From Hermatobates lingyangjiaoensis (taxonomy: Eukaryota > Arthropoda > Insecta > Hemiptera > Hermatobatidae), in the NCBI GenBank assembly GCA_026182355.1, contig JAPFBL010001617.1, positions 4,561,001 through 4,625,000 of the forward strand: a stretch of DNA of 64,000 nucleotides. Reading direction: 5' to 3'. A program made the translations under genes and the position numbers. The first letter of the stretch is position 1; every line of letters starts with the position of its first letter. The notes under the pieces are model-generated. The model ran no database searches. It saw nothing but the letters and a program-made list of their open reading frames with translations, and was not told the origin of the DNA. Shown here piece by piece: positions 45,641-56,779 of the stretch.

Positions 45641-47817
45641 ACTATAAAAAGGAACAACGAATAACCATGTCATTTATTATGTCGAATAGAGAGAACAATT
45701 GTTCTCTAGTGCTGTGGTGTAATAAATCTAAGTGTAACAGGCTTTTACAGAACTCATTGTCACACAACATGTTCTAAATGTCTTAACCTTATATAGAACA
45801 ATTAATATTATATTAAAAATGAAAAATCCTCTACCCGTAATAATATGAAAATTCAAGTCAAATAAGTAACCCAGGTAAGAAATGACAAGTTCAGTCAAAA
45901 TAAAAAATCTTGAAGTCTTAAAGGAATCATCTTGGCTTGGCAATTAGATATGGAAGGAGCTGATAATAAAACGCCTTCAAACTAATGAATCAACACGAAT
46001 ATATAGACGAATTAACCCACAAAACTATACACTCAATTACTGTAACCAACCTAATAGAAGAATAATGTGAATAAGCATTCGATCTACCTCCATATACATT
46101 GAGAATACCAAAGACTGTTTTCAAAGAGGTGTGTGTATGACTCCTATTGTAGTGATTAGTCGTGAATGACCTACTACTCGTACTCTAAATAATAAAGGCT
46201 CTGATACCCAAGGATGTGCAGATGACCTTGTTGGAAGAAGAGGAATGATTGATAGTAGGCCTTTATGATTATTTCAGCATGCCGTCTTAACTGTTGAAAG
46301 ATGGGTGAAGGAAAAAGTTGTGGATATAAATCCACCTAAAACTATCCTTACATCCATCAAGGGAAATGAAAGTAGGGGGTGCGAAACGCTCTCATTAAGA
46401 ATATTAATCTACACTATCAAAGATAAAAACATTATCTTGTTGAAGATTAAATGTAACATATACATTGGCAAAAATTTGGATTTCATGAACAAAAAAAGAC
46501 CATTTTAGTTGTGTGTTGCGTTTACTTTAGTATATCTCTCATTAATAAGCTATTTCATTTTTTCAGAAACGCGATTCTCAGACCTATGGACTGTCTGGAC
46601 ACAATGTAAAGTAAGCAATGCCTAATATGGTTAAAGAGAAATTTTCAATTTACTGTTTTGATTACATTTCCTTACTAGGTAATCACATTGGCAGAACAAA
46701 TTATTTCAGGGTTAACCACAAACAAAACAGGTGTATGTTATCTCTAAAGGTCCCATGATGTAAATATTGATAAATACATTAGCACAGTAGACAAGAAAAA
46801 GAAAACAGCTAACAGCTGACAATGGCACAAAATACACATTGAATACCAAGAAAATGTATACAGAAAGAACACAATTAGCCTCTTCATGAATATTCAGTAA
46901 TCAACACAAAACTATTATCACTAGAAAACTAATAAATGTAACAATTCCCCCTTCAATTTTTTTCAAGAAACATTATCAAACATGGGTTTTCTTGTTTTTA
47001 AATTAAAAAATCTGGTGTATAGAATTTCCAAAAACGCGATTGCATATGAAAGCGAGCTGAGAGCTGATAATACAGTGATAATACATGAACTACTGTGACG
47101 AAACACAGTTCATGTCTTGATTTAGTTAATCACTGAGGTCAAATTCAAACTAATATCCTATCTGTACATACAGCTGTTATTATACATTAATTGTTAACAA
47201 TTTTCGAAACCTATGGTTCCAAGACTATAATTGGTTTATATATTCAATAACTTTGAAAAGTCTTGCGACACCAAAATATTGAACACTGTTATTATTTCAA
47301 AAATATGAAAGCGTCCACTAATCCTACATTTGGTTTAAAGAAATCAGCACTGTAATCTGAAATAATATAAGCCGACTCAAAGTAGCCATATACACCAGAA
47401 GCTTCTTTTTCATCTTTTTTTATCATGAATTTACAAAAAAAAATTCCTAAAAACCTAAATGAATTTAAAAAAAAAATGTAATTTCTAAAAATCTGCGGAA
47501 AACAGTATCTGTACGAAATGCTTCTTAAAATATTTTTTTTTAAAATAATAAAATCTTTAATTTTTTTTTATTAATTTTCTTAAAATAATAAAAAAACTTT
47601 CTTACAATAAACTTTTCCTTCTAAAAGAAAGATATTATTTAATTGTAACCAGTTGTAGTGATTTTTTGGAGGAAAAAACAACATGTTATGAAAAGTAGTG
47701 CTCTTTTCAGATTTAAAGAAGTAAAATATATTCTTTTTATTTCATTAATTTTACTTATTTTATTTAAGATAAAATGAGTAAAATAAATTAAGAACAAGAA
47801 ATAAAATTGTTCTTGTA
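45641..47817. other. AT-rich DNA with a small hairpin
   Basis: ACATGAACTACTGTG and CACAGTTCATGT (about 47082-47116) form a hairpin with a three-base insertion. Otherwise nothing recognised; the frame at 46305-46508 has no domain. Confidence 0.4.
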
Positions 47818-48074
47818 AGCTGTTTGAGAGAATAAGTAAAACATTTATCACTCATATTCAAAGTCTCATGGTTGAACTGTTAGATGAAAGCAAATCCAAA
47901 ACACTGATTTCAAGATTCATGAAAAAACAACTCATGAAATCACGAAATGAAGGACTGTTTGGAAAGATTCACACTACGACCAATCATTCCTTAAAAAAAT
48001 TGTCTGGATTAGATGTACTACCTGTGGGAACTGTATATTCTGATGAGAAGAATACAAATAACAAAGAAACTTAA
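47818..48074 (+). CDS. Coding-like open frame, unrecognised
   Basis: An open stretch of about 85 codons (ATG at 47868; upstream open back to an in-frame TAA before 47806) with balanced codon use: MVELLDESKSKTLISRFMKK, QLMKSRNEGLFGKIHTTTNH, LKKLSGLDVLPVGTVYSDEK, ending NNKET and stop. It is basic and lysine-rich, without a signal peptide or membrane segment. It lies on the strand opposite the Pumilio exon. It could be a retroposed fragment, a terminal exon of a nested gene, or chance. I do not recognise a family. Confidence 0.3.
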
Positions 48075-48235
48075 TTTGCAAAATGAATACTTAGGATAAT
48101 TACTAATAATACAGTGAAATAATTAACCCAATCAGGTAAATACTGGAAATAACTCAAACTTAGGTATCTCTTATTCATAAAAATACAACCTCATGGTTGA
48201 TATCCATATAAGGGGTTTTCTCAAAGAGGTCCACG

Positions 48236-48675
48236 AGTAAAAAAAAACGAGAAAAACTTGGTCTCACTCACTTCAATTCCTGCGGTAGAATGAGTTTCTC
48301 CTTGCAATTTAGTTACCGTCATTGCAAAACATAACACTGACAGCACATTGCAATCGTTTGAATGAAAACGGATAGTGGCTCGGAATCAATGGTATGCCTG
48401 GTATACACACAGACTCCCTAGTACCACACCCAGTCATCATGACCGCCTCTATGGCGTATCTGTGCAGAGCACGAACTCAGAGTCGTGTCGCGTTACACAT
48501 TTTTGGGGCACTCGTTTTTTTTGTTTGTTACAAAATGAATTTTGTGGACAAACCGACACACTGAAATTTTTTTAAGGGTGGATTCGTTTTCTCTAATATA
48601 TGAAAAGTAAAGAAAACTTGAAATGAGTCAGTTCTATGCAATGTACAGACAAAACCTTTCTTTTATTTATATAGA
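48236..48675 (-). mobile_element. Helitron copy H3, internally deleted
   Basis: The minus-strand 5' end is clear: an A at the flank followed by TCTATATAAATAAAAGAAAG (TC at 48675-48674), the canonical A|TC Helitron start. After about 170 bases of the shared 5' block it jumps into the helicase C-terminus (RALHRYAIEAVMMTGCGT, CIPGIPLIPSHYPFSFKRLQ; 48500-48300) and stops at 48236 without the CTAG end. The helicase part has frameshifts. Confidence 0.75.
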
Positions 48676-49117
48676 TTACCAATGAAACAATATTCTCATT
48701 AGTTTGTCATAATGTGCTAATATGTTAAAATATTTATCTGGACTTTATATGCTCTATCCAAATTTAGTCTTTTTTAAAAATTCTTTTAAAAATGTAAATA
48801 AGATTATATTTTTGTTATTTTAGAAATATTATTGGATTTTTGTATTTGAAATTCATTTTATTATTCAATGGAATTATTTGTTAGGTTTTTATTCACCTAC
48901 ACCCAATAGCTTTTTGAGATTAAACGTTGAGAAGTCCTCATCCATACTATTTAATGTTCTTATATCATACATAATTAAAAAGAAGAATAAACCAGCATGT
49001 ATAAACATGTTTTGTTTAAAGAGTGTATACTAGTCACAAATATCGAAACGAAAGGATTTGATATCTATAACTATTTTGGTGTAAAAAATATTGAATACAA
49101 CTACATAGAAAATTTAC
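48676..49117 (-). other. Intron sequence 3' of the Pumilio exon
   Basis: AT-rich, starting (minus strand) with the donor GTAAATTTTCTATGTAG. No other feature recognised. Confidence 0.5.
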
Positions 49118-49232
49118 CTGAAGTACTCCATGTGGTGTCTCTCCACATTTGATGTTCATTCAAGTTCAGTATGCTTTTAGGCTCATCTTTCGTTTCTTCT
49201 ACTCCCCAAAGTTTCTTCGCTGATGGTGCAAT
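49118..49232 (-). CDS. pum: Internal exon of a Pumilio-like RNA-binding protein
   Basis: Minus strand: acceptor TTATCTTGATTTCAG|ATTGC and donor ACTTCAG|GTAAAT bound a 115-base exon open in one frame: IAPSAKKLWGVEETKDEPKS then ILNLNEHQMWRDTTWSTS plus one base of the next codon. KK-(L/F)-W followed about 20-25 residues later by WR(D/E)(T/S)xW(S/G)TS is characteristic of the conserved N-terminal region of animal Pumilio proteins, which continues in the next exon. Pumilio represses translation by binding 3' UTR elements through its C-terminal PUM-HD repeats, which are not in this window. Insect pumilio genes are known to span very large introns, which fits. Identity is from memory of the family pattern only; the exon itself is well supported. 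Confidence 0.75.
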
Positions 49233-49289
49233 CTGAAATCAAGATAAGAAAATAATGAAAATCTTTGATTTGTATAGATTGGTTGAAAT

Positions 49290-49820
49290 ATAATATCATG
49301 GTGAGTTTAATTGACGGCCCTAGAAGTCAGAGGAGCGGAGTTAGACACCGCCTGGTGGCCAACAACATTTGCAGTTACAAAAATTCAACTACTCCATAAC
49401 TTGCATATGCTCACCCAGAATTATTTTTCAAATAGACAGCCTACTCTCAGTACAAATACCGCGAACATCTCTGGATGTCATAAAGTACCATACTGAGGGA
49501 TCGTGATTTGGGTCGGGCTTCTTGACCATCCCATATGACTCCCTCCTCAGAGACAAATTCCCTGAAGGAATAATAGTTGTTTCATTTGCAGATGACCTGT
49601 TAAAAGCTATGGAAGGTTGTGACGAGCTTGAGGTCGAGTGCTAAGACAATCTAAGATTACAGAATACAAAGAGAGTTGAATACTGGTTGAATACGAATAA
49701 AGCAGTCTATAACAATGATAGTCTCAGTGCTTGATGGTCTGTAAAAGGAGGCGAAAGTCGATGAGTTATGTGTGCCTGGATTTAAGATTATCTTAGAATA
49801 ACTATATATATGGTAATTTA
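49290..49820 (+). pseudogene. Non-LTR retrotransposon RT fragment (palm, FADD)
   Basis: Plus-strand translation across frameshifts: ALEVRGAELDTAWWPTTFA (RT motif A, usually ALDVxGAFD), then LHMLTQNYFSNRQPTLSTNT, then a degenerate GCPQGS region, then PEGIIVVSFADDLLKAMEGC. FADD at 49585-49596 is the RT active-site box. Stops and frameshifts show it is dead. Jockey/R1-type LINEs fit best. It sits just upstream (higher coordinates) of the Pumilio exon in the opposite orientation. Confidence 0.8.
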
Positions 49821-49849
49821 CAACTGGAAGAAGTATGCTATGAAAAGTT

Positions 49850-50640
49850 AAGACAGAATATACTCCAAGAACATGCCAGAAAACTGCTACAGAACTGATG
49901 AATAATTTCGCCCCGGAAAATGAAGGATCAGACTCAGACAAACTGGAAGACAAAATTGAAATAGACAGTTACAGAGACTCCCTAAATGACAAAGAACTTA
50001 CTACTTAAGCAATTAGGAATGCTTAAAAGGTATACAGAGAACATAAAACCCCTGGATCAGACAGACATACAAGTGTTTAGTTATTTCTAAATTTTTTCAC
50101 AACACTTGTACTGTTGTACAAGTAAGCAATTCTTGTTTAGTAAAAGAATGGAACTCTTCCCTTATATCTGGAAGAAATGGAATATAACTTTCCTGAAAAA
50201 CCTATAAAAAGAAAGTAATAAAAGTCGATCCACATACCGACCTATTGGTCTCCTACCTTGAGTTGGTAAATTTCCAGAAAAGTTACTGATTTCCAGAATA
50301 TAGTTTTGGAGGAATAAAACAAAAGTTTTGTATAATCACCAATTTATAATCCAGAGAGGAACAGTAGGATGAACTAGTTGCGATTGAAGATGTAAAAACA
50401 ATATTAAATGAGAAAAAGCAGGCAGAAGCAATCCTTACGGATGTCACAGGAGTTTTTGATTCTGCAGAAATAATTTTATTCTGCATAAAGTAATAGCATA
50501 TAATTGTCCGAATACCTAATTTATGCTTGCTAAAAAGTATTTTAAAAATAATACTACTCTCCTCTGCTATTGACATATCCATAAAAAGCACAACTCTTTC
50601 ATGAATCTCGTTTGGTTAGCTTTTTTTTTGTAACTTTCAA
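49850..50640 (+). pseudogene. Non-LTR retrotransposon fragment (N-terminal RT)
   Basis: Decayed plus-strand frames give SDKLEDKIEIDSYRDSLNDK (linker before RT), YREHKTPGSDRH (K-x-PG-x-D, the start of RT), YRPIGLLP (50234-50257; LINE RT motif 1), and, after a frameshift, VKTILNEKKQAEAILTDVTG with VFDSAE (motif A). These motifs belong upstream of those in the preceding fragment, yet lie downstream here, so the two are separate copies or a rearranged element. Confidence 0.75.
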
Positions 50641-50815
50641 GATTGCCCAGGATTCTTAAACATTCTCACCATCCCACCTCCTTACTAATTCATGACTCAA
50701 CTACTCTTATCCATTTACCATATCTTAGAATTTGGTACAGTATTTCTCGGTTGCTAAGATACCAAAATTGCTCTCAAAAGTCTTTAAGCGAATACATCTC
50801 AGTCTAGAGAACAGA
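50641..50815. other. Spacer
   Basis: AT-rich sequence between the LINE fragment and a minisatellite. Confidence 0.4.
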
Positions 50816-50998
50816 AGCGTCACAGTACAAAATCTTTATATTGCCTCCTTACAAAGTGTGACAGTACACAATGGTTGTATAGCCTAATCGCAGAGTGTCA
50901 CCTTTATACAATAGTTATATTGCCTTCTTACAGAATTGTCGTACTCTTAGAGAATGTACTCGTACACAATCTTTATATTTCCTACTTACAGAGAGTAA
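50816..50998. repeat. Minisatellite, about 39-bp unit, four to five copies
   Basis: Consecutive diverged units of the form AGTGTCACAGTACACAATCT, TTATATTGCCTCCTTACAG start near 50816, 50855, 50895 and 50935, with a partial last unit. The plus frame at 50875 lies in it and is not a gene. Confidence 0.7.
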
Positions 50999-51599
50999 GT
51001 AAACCCATGCTCAATGTAAAATTCTGTTACATTCAATCAAACCCAGTATTTAAAAAAAATTTTTTTTTTTTGTTTTAAAGAACCATATGTAGATACATAC
51101 TAAAATACATCTACAAACTAATCAACTATTACAATGGACTGTACCCTATTTTCTTTTTTTTTCCATCATCATGACTTCCTTTTTTTTATTAAAACCAATG
51201 TTGAGCCTAAACTCTGTAATATACTGAGTATTACCGTTTATACTTTAATAAACTGAGTTCAATATACGCCCTGAACTCAGAAAGACTGGAAACACTATGG
51301 TGTGTGGACATTTTTTTTCCGTAAACCTAAAACCATGTTAGTGTAGGATAAAAATAGAGTTGTCTGAGTTCTTCAATTATGAAAATAACAGAACCATTTG
51401 TGGAATGGAAAGAAAAAAATAAACAAGTATCTTGTGATAGTATACTATATAAACGTATTAACTTCTAATTATAATAATTAGTTAATCTGATAATGATTAA
51501 CTTCTTTGGTCAAAGGAAATATTTATCAATCAATAAATAACAAGTAAGTAGTAGAAGAAGACATGTTCAAAGTACAAATGGAATATTTAGACAAGTAGA
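50999..51599. other. AT-rich DNA, nothing recognised
   Basis: Short A/T homopolymers near 51052-51075 and 51150-51190; no coding signal. Confidence 0.4.
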
Positions 51600-51785
51600 A
51601 GATGAGACAATGGGACAGCTGCGGGTCCGAGTCATGTAACGGTGGACTTGCGCAGCCGCCTTACTTAAGGCACACTGTCATTGTGGCCATCATCTTTCTC
51701 CCGACTTGGAACAGTAGCTGCAAATGGCACCACTCCGCATTATATCCCAGCCTCTTGCAGCATATTGCACAACACTCTTTATTCA
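51600..51785. promoter_or_regulatory. GC-elevated block, possible exon or regulatory element
   Basis: ACAGCTGCGGGTCCGAGTCA, GTGGACTTGCGCAGCCGCCT and CTCCCGACTTGGAACAGTAG give a locally higher G+C content in an AT-rich setting, with an E-box (CAGCTG). A 70-codon plus frame starts at 51602 but is not recognisable. Confidence 0.2.
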
Positions 51786-53038
51786 ATTATCATTATGTAA
51801 TCAAGTTATGCTAAAACTCATTTTTGTAAACTAATCACATTAAATTATAGGTAAAATTATTTCTTTCAATACGGAAACCCAATTGACATTAGGCAAATAA
51901 CTCGTTTAGAACAAAGTGATAAGTATAATTGTACTAGGTTATGTTAATTTTAAATAATTTTCAAAAAAACATATTTACAGGAAACCAAATTACGGATAAA
52001 CTAATTGTTTTCACTTATGATATGAAATTTACCCCCACTGTTACCATCATGCTTTTAAAGACGATACAGAAAAGGATTTAAGATAACCTTTACATAATTC
52101 TACCACTGGGAGAATTTGCTCAAACGAATGCATACGAAATAGTAGAGAATACGAAAAGTGAATGTTTTCCGTTTATCTATAAACCTATATAACTAAATAT
52201 CTAGACATCTACCCAAAAAAGTTAAATAAGTTATATAATATTTTATTTTATAATATTTAAATTAATATAATAATATAATATAATATAATAATATAATAAT
52301 ATAATAATTATAATATAATAATTTTATAATATTTAAATAAGTTAAATAGAAATTGTAATGTACCAAACAAGTATAACATTGCTCGTTAGCATTAACGAGA
52401 CTCGAATCATATCTTCTAATAAACCAGTAGTAATAATCTCGACAGGTCTCTATTTACTGTTTCTGCCATCCTGGAGATAGATCTATCATGAAGGGTAATA
52501 CATGATAGAAAATTGAAAGTTGTATACGAAAGATGAGTTTAACAGGCTACAACAGACGGTAATAAATAACGGTCAGGGTGTTGTACAGGAAGAGAAAGAG
52601 AATTGCTTATAAAATTTGTAACCAAATGTCCTAAAATGTATTATAGGTTAGTTAAGTATCTGTGATTGAGCAAAAACATCGGTCTACATGCTGACATAAC
52701 TTACAATTAAAAAACGAATATTCCTACAGTTTCCATGGGTTCGTCCTGTGGACAGACAAAGTTCTTACCACTGTTGAACATATTTGTTCAACAGTTAGAA
52801 ATTTGAAATAAACAAATTAATAATTCCGTTATTAATACCACCACCCTGTTGCACGCAATTAAAATATTAAGTATACAATTACATAAGTAAGTAATATACA
52901 TAATTAAGGAGGAATAAAAAACTTATAGAAATAGGCGAACAGATATAGCGACATATAAGAATAAGTTAGCACCCATTTAAATACAAGTAGGGATGAAAAT
53001 ACTCTCATTGAGTAGTAAGTAGGACAAGTATATCTTAC
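51786..53038. other. AT-rich DNA with an (ATAATAT)-type simple repeat
   Basis: 52250-52335 is a run of TATAATA/TAATA units. No gene recognised. Confidence 0.5.
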
Positions 53039-53410
53039 TCCATCAGTGCAGTAATATATGGCCAGTACCGGACACAGCGGTCGGCAGTACCCACAAAGCT
53101 GCTCGCACTCAAGGCTCAGCCAGCGGCTGGAGGACGCAGCTTGAAATTGCTGCAGAGAAGTTTACAGGGTGGAAGGGAAGGGGTGGGGGTAATGACGAGT
53201 GAGTGCTATGTGTGAGTGAGGGCAGGAGTGGGGCCAGGGTAATGGACGTGACAAGGTCACGTGCTGCCGCCACGGTCAGCAGACCTGCAGCGCAGGCCAC
53301 TTCACGTCGTTTTTCTCTAGGGCCTCCTTGACCACTCGCAATCATATTCCACTTGACCAGGATATCTAAATGTAGTGTACTTCTCAAAAGACTCTCCTCT
53401 TTGTCACGTT
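53039..53410. promoter_or_regulatory. CpG/GC-rich island with E-box and nuclear-receptor-like site
   Basis: The most GC-rich segment of the window (GCCAGCGGCTGGAGGACGCA; GTGGGGCCAGGGTAATGGAC; CGTGCTGCCGCCACGGTCAG). It contains GTGACAAGGTCACGTG: an AGGTCA half site preceded by CA (FTZ-F1/ERR type), an inverted GTGAC/GTCAC pair, and a CACGTG E-box. On the minus strand a donor candidate, TGGA|GTAAGAT, lies at 53033-53039, so a minus-strand untranslated first exon of the same gene is possible. The minus frame of 101 codons (53414-53109) is probably a by-product of base composition. Confidence 0.4.
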
Positions 53411-53807
53411 TCAATATACAAATTTTTGTTTAAACCTACTATTAGTTATTGAATTTAAACAAAAAAAATGAATGAAATCTATGGATTGAATCTATATCAT
53501 AAGCACATATAATACTAAAACAACAGTATTCTTTCAGGAATGTCGCATTTCTATAAATGAAATCAATCATTCGTGATATAATGAGATATTAGTTTATTAA
53601 ATACTAATGAACGGTACATATTCCATAATAACAGCAAGACTGATATGTACTACGGGGTTTTGGTTTTATTACAATTTAGTAGGTATTAGGTATGAAAAAG
53701 ATCGCGAGTGTATTACAGGTAATCTATTTTATACCAAAAGTTCATGATCAGGGTGCAAGTACATTTACGGTGCCATCGATTGAGCACTAAATATGTGTCG
53801 CACCTCC
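53411..53807. other. AT-rich DNA, nothing recognised
   Basis: Nothing identified before the hAT target duplication. Confidence 0.4.
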
Positions 53808-53815
53808 CTCTAGAA

Positions 53816-55182
53816 CAGTGGTTCTCAAACGGTGCGCAGTGGAAGGTGGCCAGGTGCGCCCAATATAACAGAAAATTCTAATTATATAAGATTATATTTT
53901 ATTTTTTAAAATTCATATGATTTTCATATATTTTAGACACCAAGAATGTTGTATTCATGTCAATACAGACATCGCAATTTGACATTTGGAACTGGAAAAA
54001 TTTAAATTCGTTAATCTTTAAGAGGCAATGGATAATCCTTTCTTTTTCTCTTTCCTCGGGGATCAAATCGGTCATTACCTACCTCTTTGAATCTTAATTA
54101 AAAATTTAAGTACTCTGTTTATTTTTGATAATTCCCCTGGGGTCAGTTGGCAATAGACTTAAGTAGGACTAAGTAAAATATGGTAATCCAGATAAGCGAC
54201 CTGGTTTTATCTGTGAATGACTAGTCAGATCCGAGACATTGACCTTTTCGTCCAATATAAAATGGAAGGTTTTTGGTCAGACCATCAGTACCTGTGTAGA
54301 TGTCCAAGTGCAGCCAGATTACTTTTTACAGCTCTCGTTCGTTACACTCAGTGAATTATAATGTGTTTTTTTATTTCTTATATATTATAAAAAAGGAATT
54401 GCCCATACAATGGATAGATTTCTAAGCAAGAAACGTACCAGCGAAGAACTTTCTTCTAATAATGAAATTACTCCAAGTGACATAAAGCCTCCAGCCAAGA
54501 AAAATAAGAGCAGACCCAATCGCAAATATGACAAAAGTTATTTAAGTTATGGTTTCACGTGGGATAGCCATTAAAATGAAGTCACATACTCTTGCTGAAT
54601 CTTTTATTTTGCCCGCTTGCAAAAAGATGGTTAAGACTATGTTAGGAGAAGATGCAGAAAAACACATAAGTAAAATTCCATTATCAAATGATACTGTTCA
54701 TAGGCGCATTCTGGAAATGTCCAACGATATTGAAGAAAATGTTTGCATTAATAAACTTCAAGATTCATACTTTGCTTTCCAAGTTGATGAATCAACCGAC
54801 ATAACCAAAAGCACTACTCGCCTTTATTCGCTTTGCAGTTTTCCACATCGTATCTCTGTGAACAAAGATTTTCTGTGCTAACTAACATTAAATGTAAAAA
54901 TAGATCAAATCTAAAATGCATAGATGAAGAGAGTATCTTTATCACAAATAAGGCCAAACATTCACAAAATTGCAAAATCTCACCAATCGCATGTTTCCCA
55001 TTAAGATTTTGAATGTAAAATGTATTGTCTAAAAAATAAATGGTTATTTCAAATTAATTCCTTATAATTTTCCTATTTTTAAATTTCATGACTAATTTTT
55101 CTATATTAATAACAATGGTGCGCCTCTAAGTTATGATTGTTTCATAGGTGCGCCCTGGGTTAAAAAAGTTTGAGAAACACTG
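53816..55182 (+). mobile_element. hAT element (ZBED5-like), internally deleted, with 8-bp target duplication
   Basis: Starts CAGTGGTTCTCAAACGGTGC and ends TTTGAGAAACACTG, 15-bp inverted repeats with one mismatch. It is flanked by perfect 8-bp duplications CTCTAGAA (53808-53815 and 55183-55190). Second, subterminal GGTGCGC motifs are inverted at both ends. At 1367 bp it is well short of an autonomous element. Mobilisation would need a full-length relative. Confidence 0.9.
54410..55020 (+). pseudogene. hAT transposase remnants (ZBED5/SCAND3-like)
   Basis: Three surviving pieces in different frames. (1) ATG at 54410: MDRFLSKKRTSEELSSN to NRKYDKSYLSYGFTW, the N-terminus, stopping before the BED zinc finger, which is deleted. 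(2) 54549 on: IKMKSHTLAESFILPACKKM, VKTMLGEDAEKHISKIPLSN, SYFAFQVDESTDITKS, the start of the catalytic domain with its conserved D in QVDESTD; the frame then runs into unrelated sequence by deletion. (3) about 54925-55010: MKRVSLSQIRPNIHKIAKSH then QSHVSH, the C-terminal tail. No functional transposase is encoded. Confidence 0.85.
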
Positions 55183-55190
55183 CTCTAGAA

Positions 55191-56000
55191 TAATGAAAGT
55201 ATGAAATCAAGTCTTTCACCCATTATCGTCACACAAATTATCTTTTAAGATCTCTACGCTGTCATTTAGGAAATAAAGTTATAAAAAAGTGAAAAGTATA
55301 AATTAAATTAGAGGGAATGGGTTTCAAATACCATGAAACTTACAAAGCATTCATAAAAGACCATTGTCTTCACTGAACTTCAAGTAAGCATTGTCAAGTT
55401 GGATGGTCACCATTAAATACCATGATTTATCCCGTCGAAAAGAGAACATGATTATGAATACATTCTTTTGTATATCTGAAATCTACAGAAGTTTAAAAAT
55501 TGATTGAACCTTGATTAACATCAGCCCTGGTTTACTTAAAGTGGATGGTCATTTGCTTTTAAGAAGACTGCGATACAAGGTGGCTGAAGATATGGATTTA
55601 CATTTTCAGAAAGAAATCCTTTCCATAAGATGTCGTTACTACAAATGACTTCTATAGGATATCTACACTAAAAAATGTCGATAACACTAAAACCACATAT
55701 TTTTGAAAACCAAGGAATCGTGCGATCTCATCACAATCTCATTAATTAATCACAATTAATTAATTAATCTCAATTACTCATCAATCTTAATTCTAAAATT
55801 TGCTAAAAAAGTAACAATGCAAAAACTAATTGCCAAAATTACTGACAAAGTGACATACTGATAATCTGAAGTCACACAGTAGGCTCTCCATAATGAACAC
55901 GTACAGAAACCGATCGAGTAGAGATTAACATTTATGAGGAACGATGAGTTTATATTCTGACATCATATCTAATAATCCCTGTGAAGTTATTCATTATTTC
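55191..56000. other. AT-rich DNA, nothing recognised
   Basis: Short TTAATTAATTAATC-type runs near 55745. No coding signal. Confidence 0.4.
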
Positions 56001-56053
56001 AGTAATATCAACCCCCCCCCCCCCTATCCATTGGAGGTGGGGTTGATATTACT
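56001..56053. repeat. Perfect 15-bp hairpin with poly-C loop
   Basis: AGTAATATCAACCCC (56001-56015) pairs exactly with GGGGTTGATATTACT (56039-56053). The loop begins with a C run (about 14 C in total, including arm bases). Could be a tiny foldback remnant. Confidence 0.7.
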
Positions 56054-56779
56054 AGATATTATTTCACACTTAGAAAGTAAAAATAATAGCATATGGAGAA
56101 AATGAAAGTCAAATGTACGACTTTTTTAATGTAACTAAATAAGCTTACATTATTTTCTAATGTAATAAAGAAAAAAAGTGAATTGGGATAAAATAATCGT
56201 ACATTAAAACTCAGTGAACCATATCTATTACTAACATGTTATTTATTAGCAACCCTCTGATCACTGAATAGAGTAAGACGAATACGTTGATAAAGCGACA
56301 TTTCACATGCGAGTCATTGTAGTTTCTTTAGAGCATAGAACAGGCAGTAAAGTGGTATACTACAGAAGTAATATACATGACTTCTAAGTAAGCATAAGCC
56401 TGTAATCTGATAGGTATGATTTGTAATGATCAAAGTCGATAACATCTGGAGTGATAAAATAAATGTAAATGTGGTATTACGTTATTATTATTTGAGTATT
56501 ATTCGAACTTAATACAGTTTATTGCAAAATTTTCGCCGAATTTGTTTAATTTTAAACAAACAAAACAACGTAATACATTGCTGATGATAATGATAGTGGA
56601 GGCAATTAAGAAAAGAACTAATTCTTAAATTAGTTTAAGATTTAAGAATTAAGAATTTAAGATTTAGTTTAAATTTAAAATTCTTTTAAAAGAAACTACT
56701 AAAATAAAATAAACAGGGGAATGAACATCCAATAATTTATCATTATCATTTTTTATTTATTATATTATCATTTAATTTA
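56054..56779. other. AT-rich DNA, low-complexity stretch
   Basis: 56620-56700 is built from TTAAGAATT and TTTAAATT-like pieces; otherwise nothing recognised. Confidence 0.4.

Noticed and set aside
49657..49953. 98-codon minus frame
   Set aside because: Antisense to a decayed LINE fragment, without recognisable domains.
53109..53414. 101-codon minus frame in the GC-rich island
   Set aside because: Not recognisable as a protein; high GC lowers stop frequency. Kept as a possible regulatory or first-exon region only.
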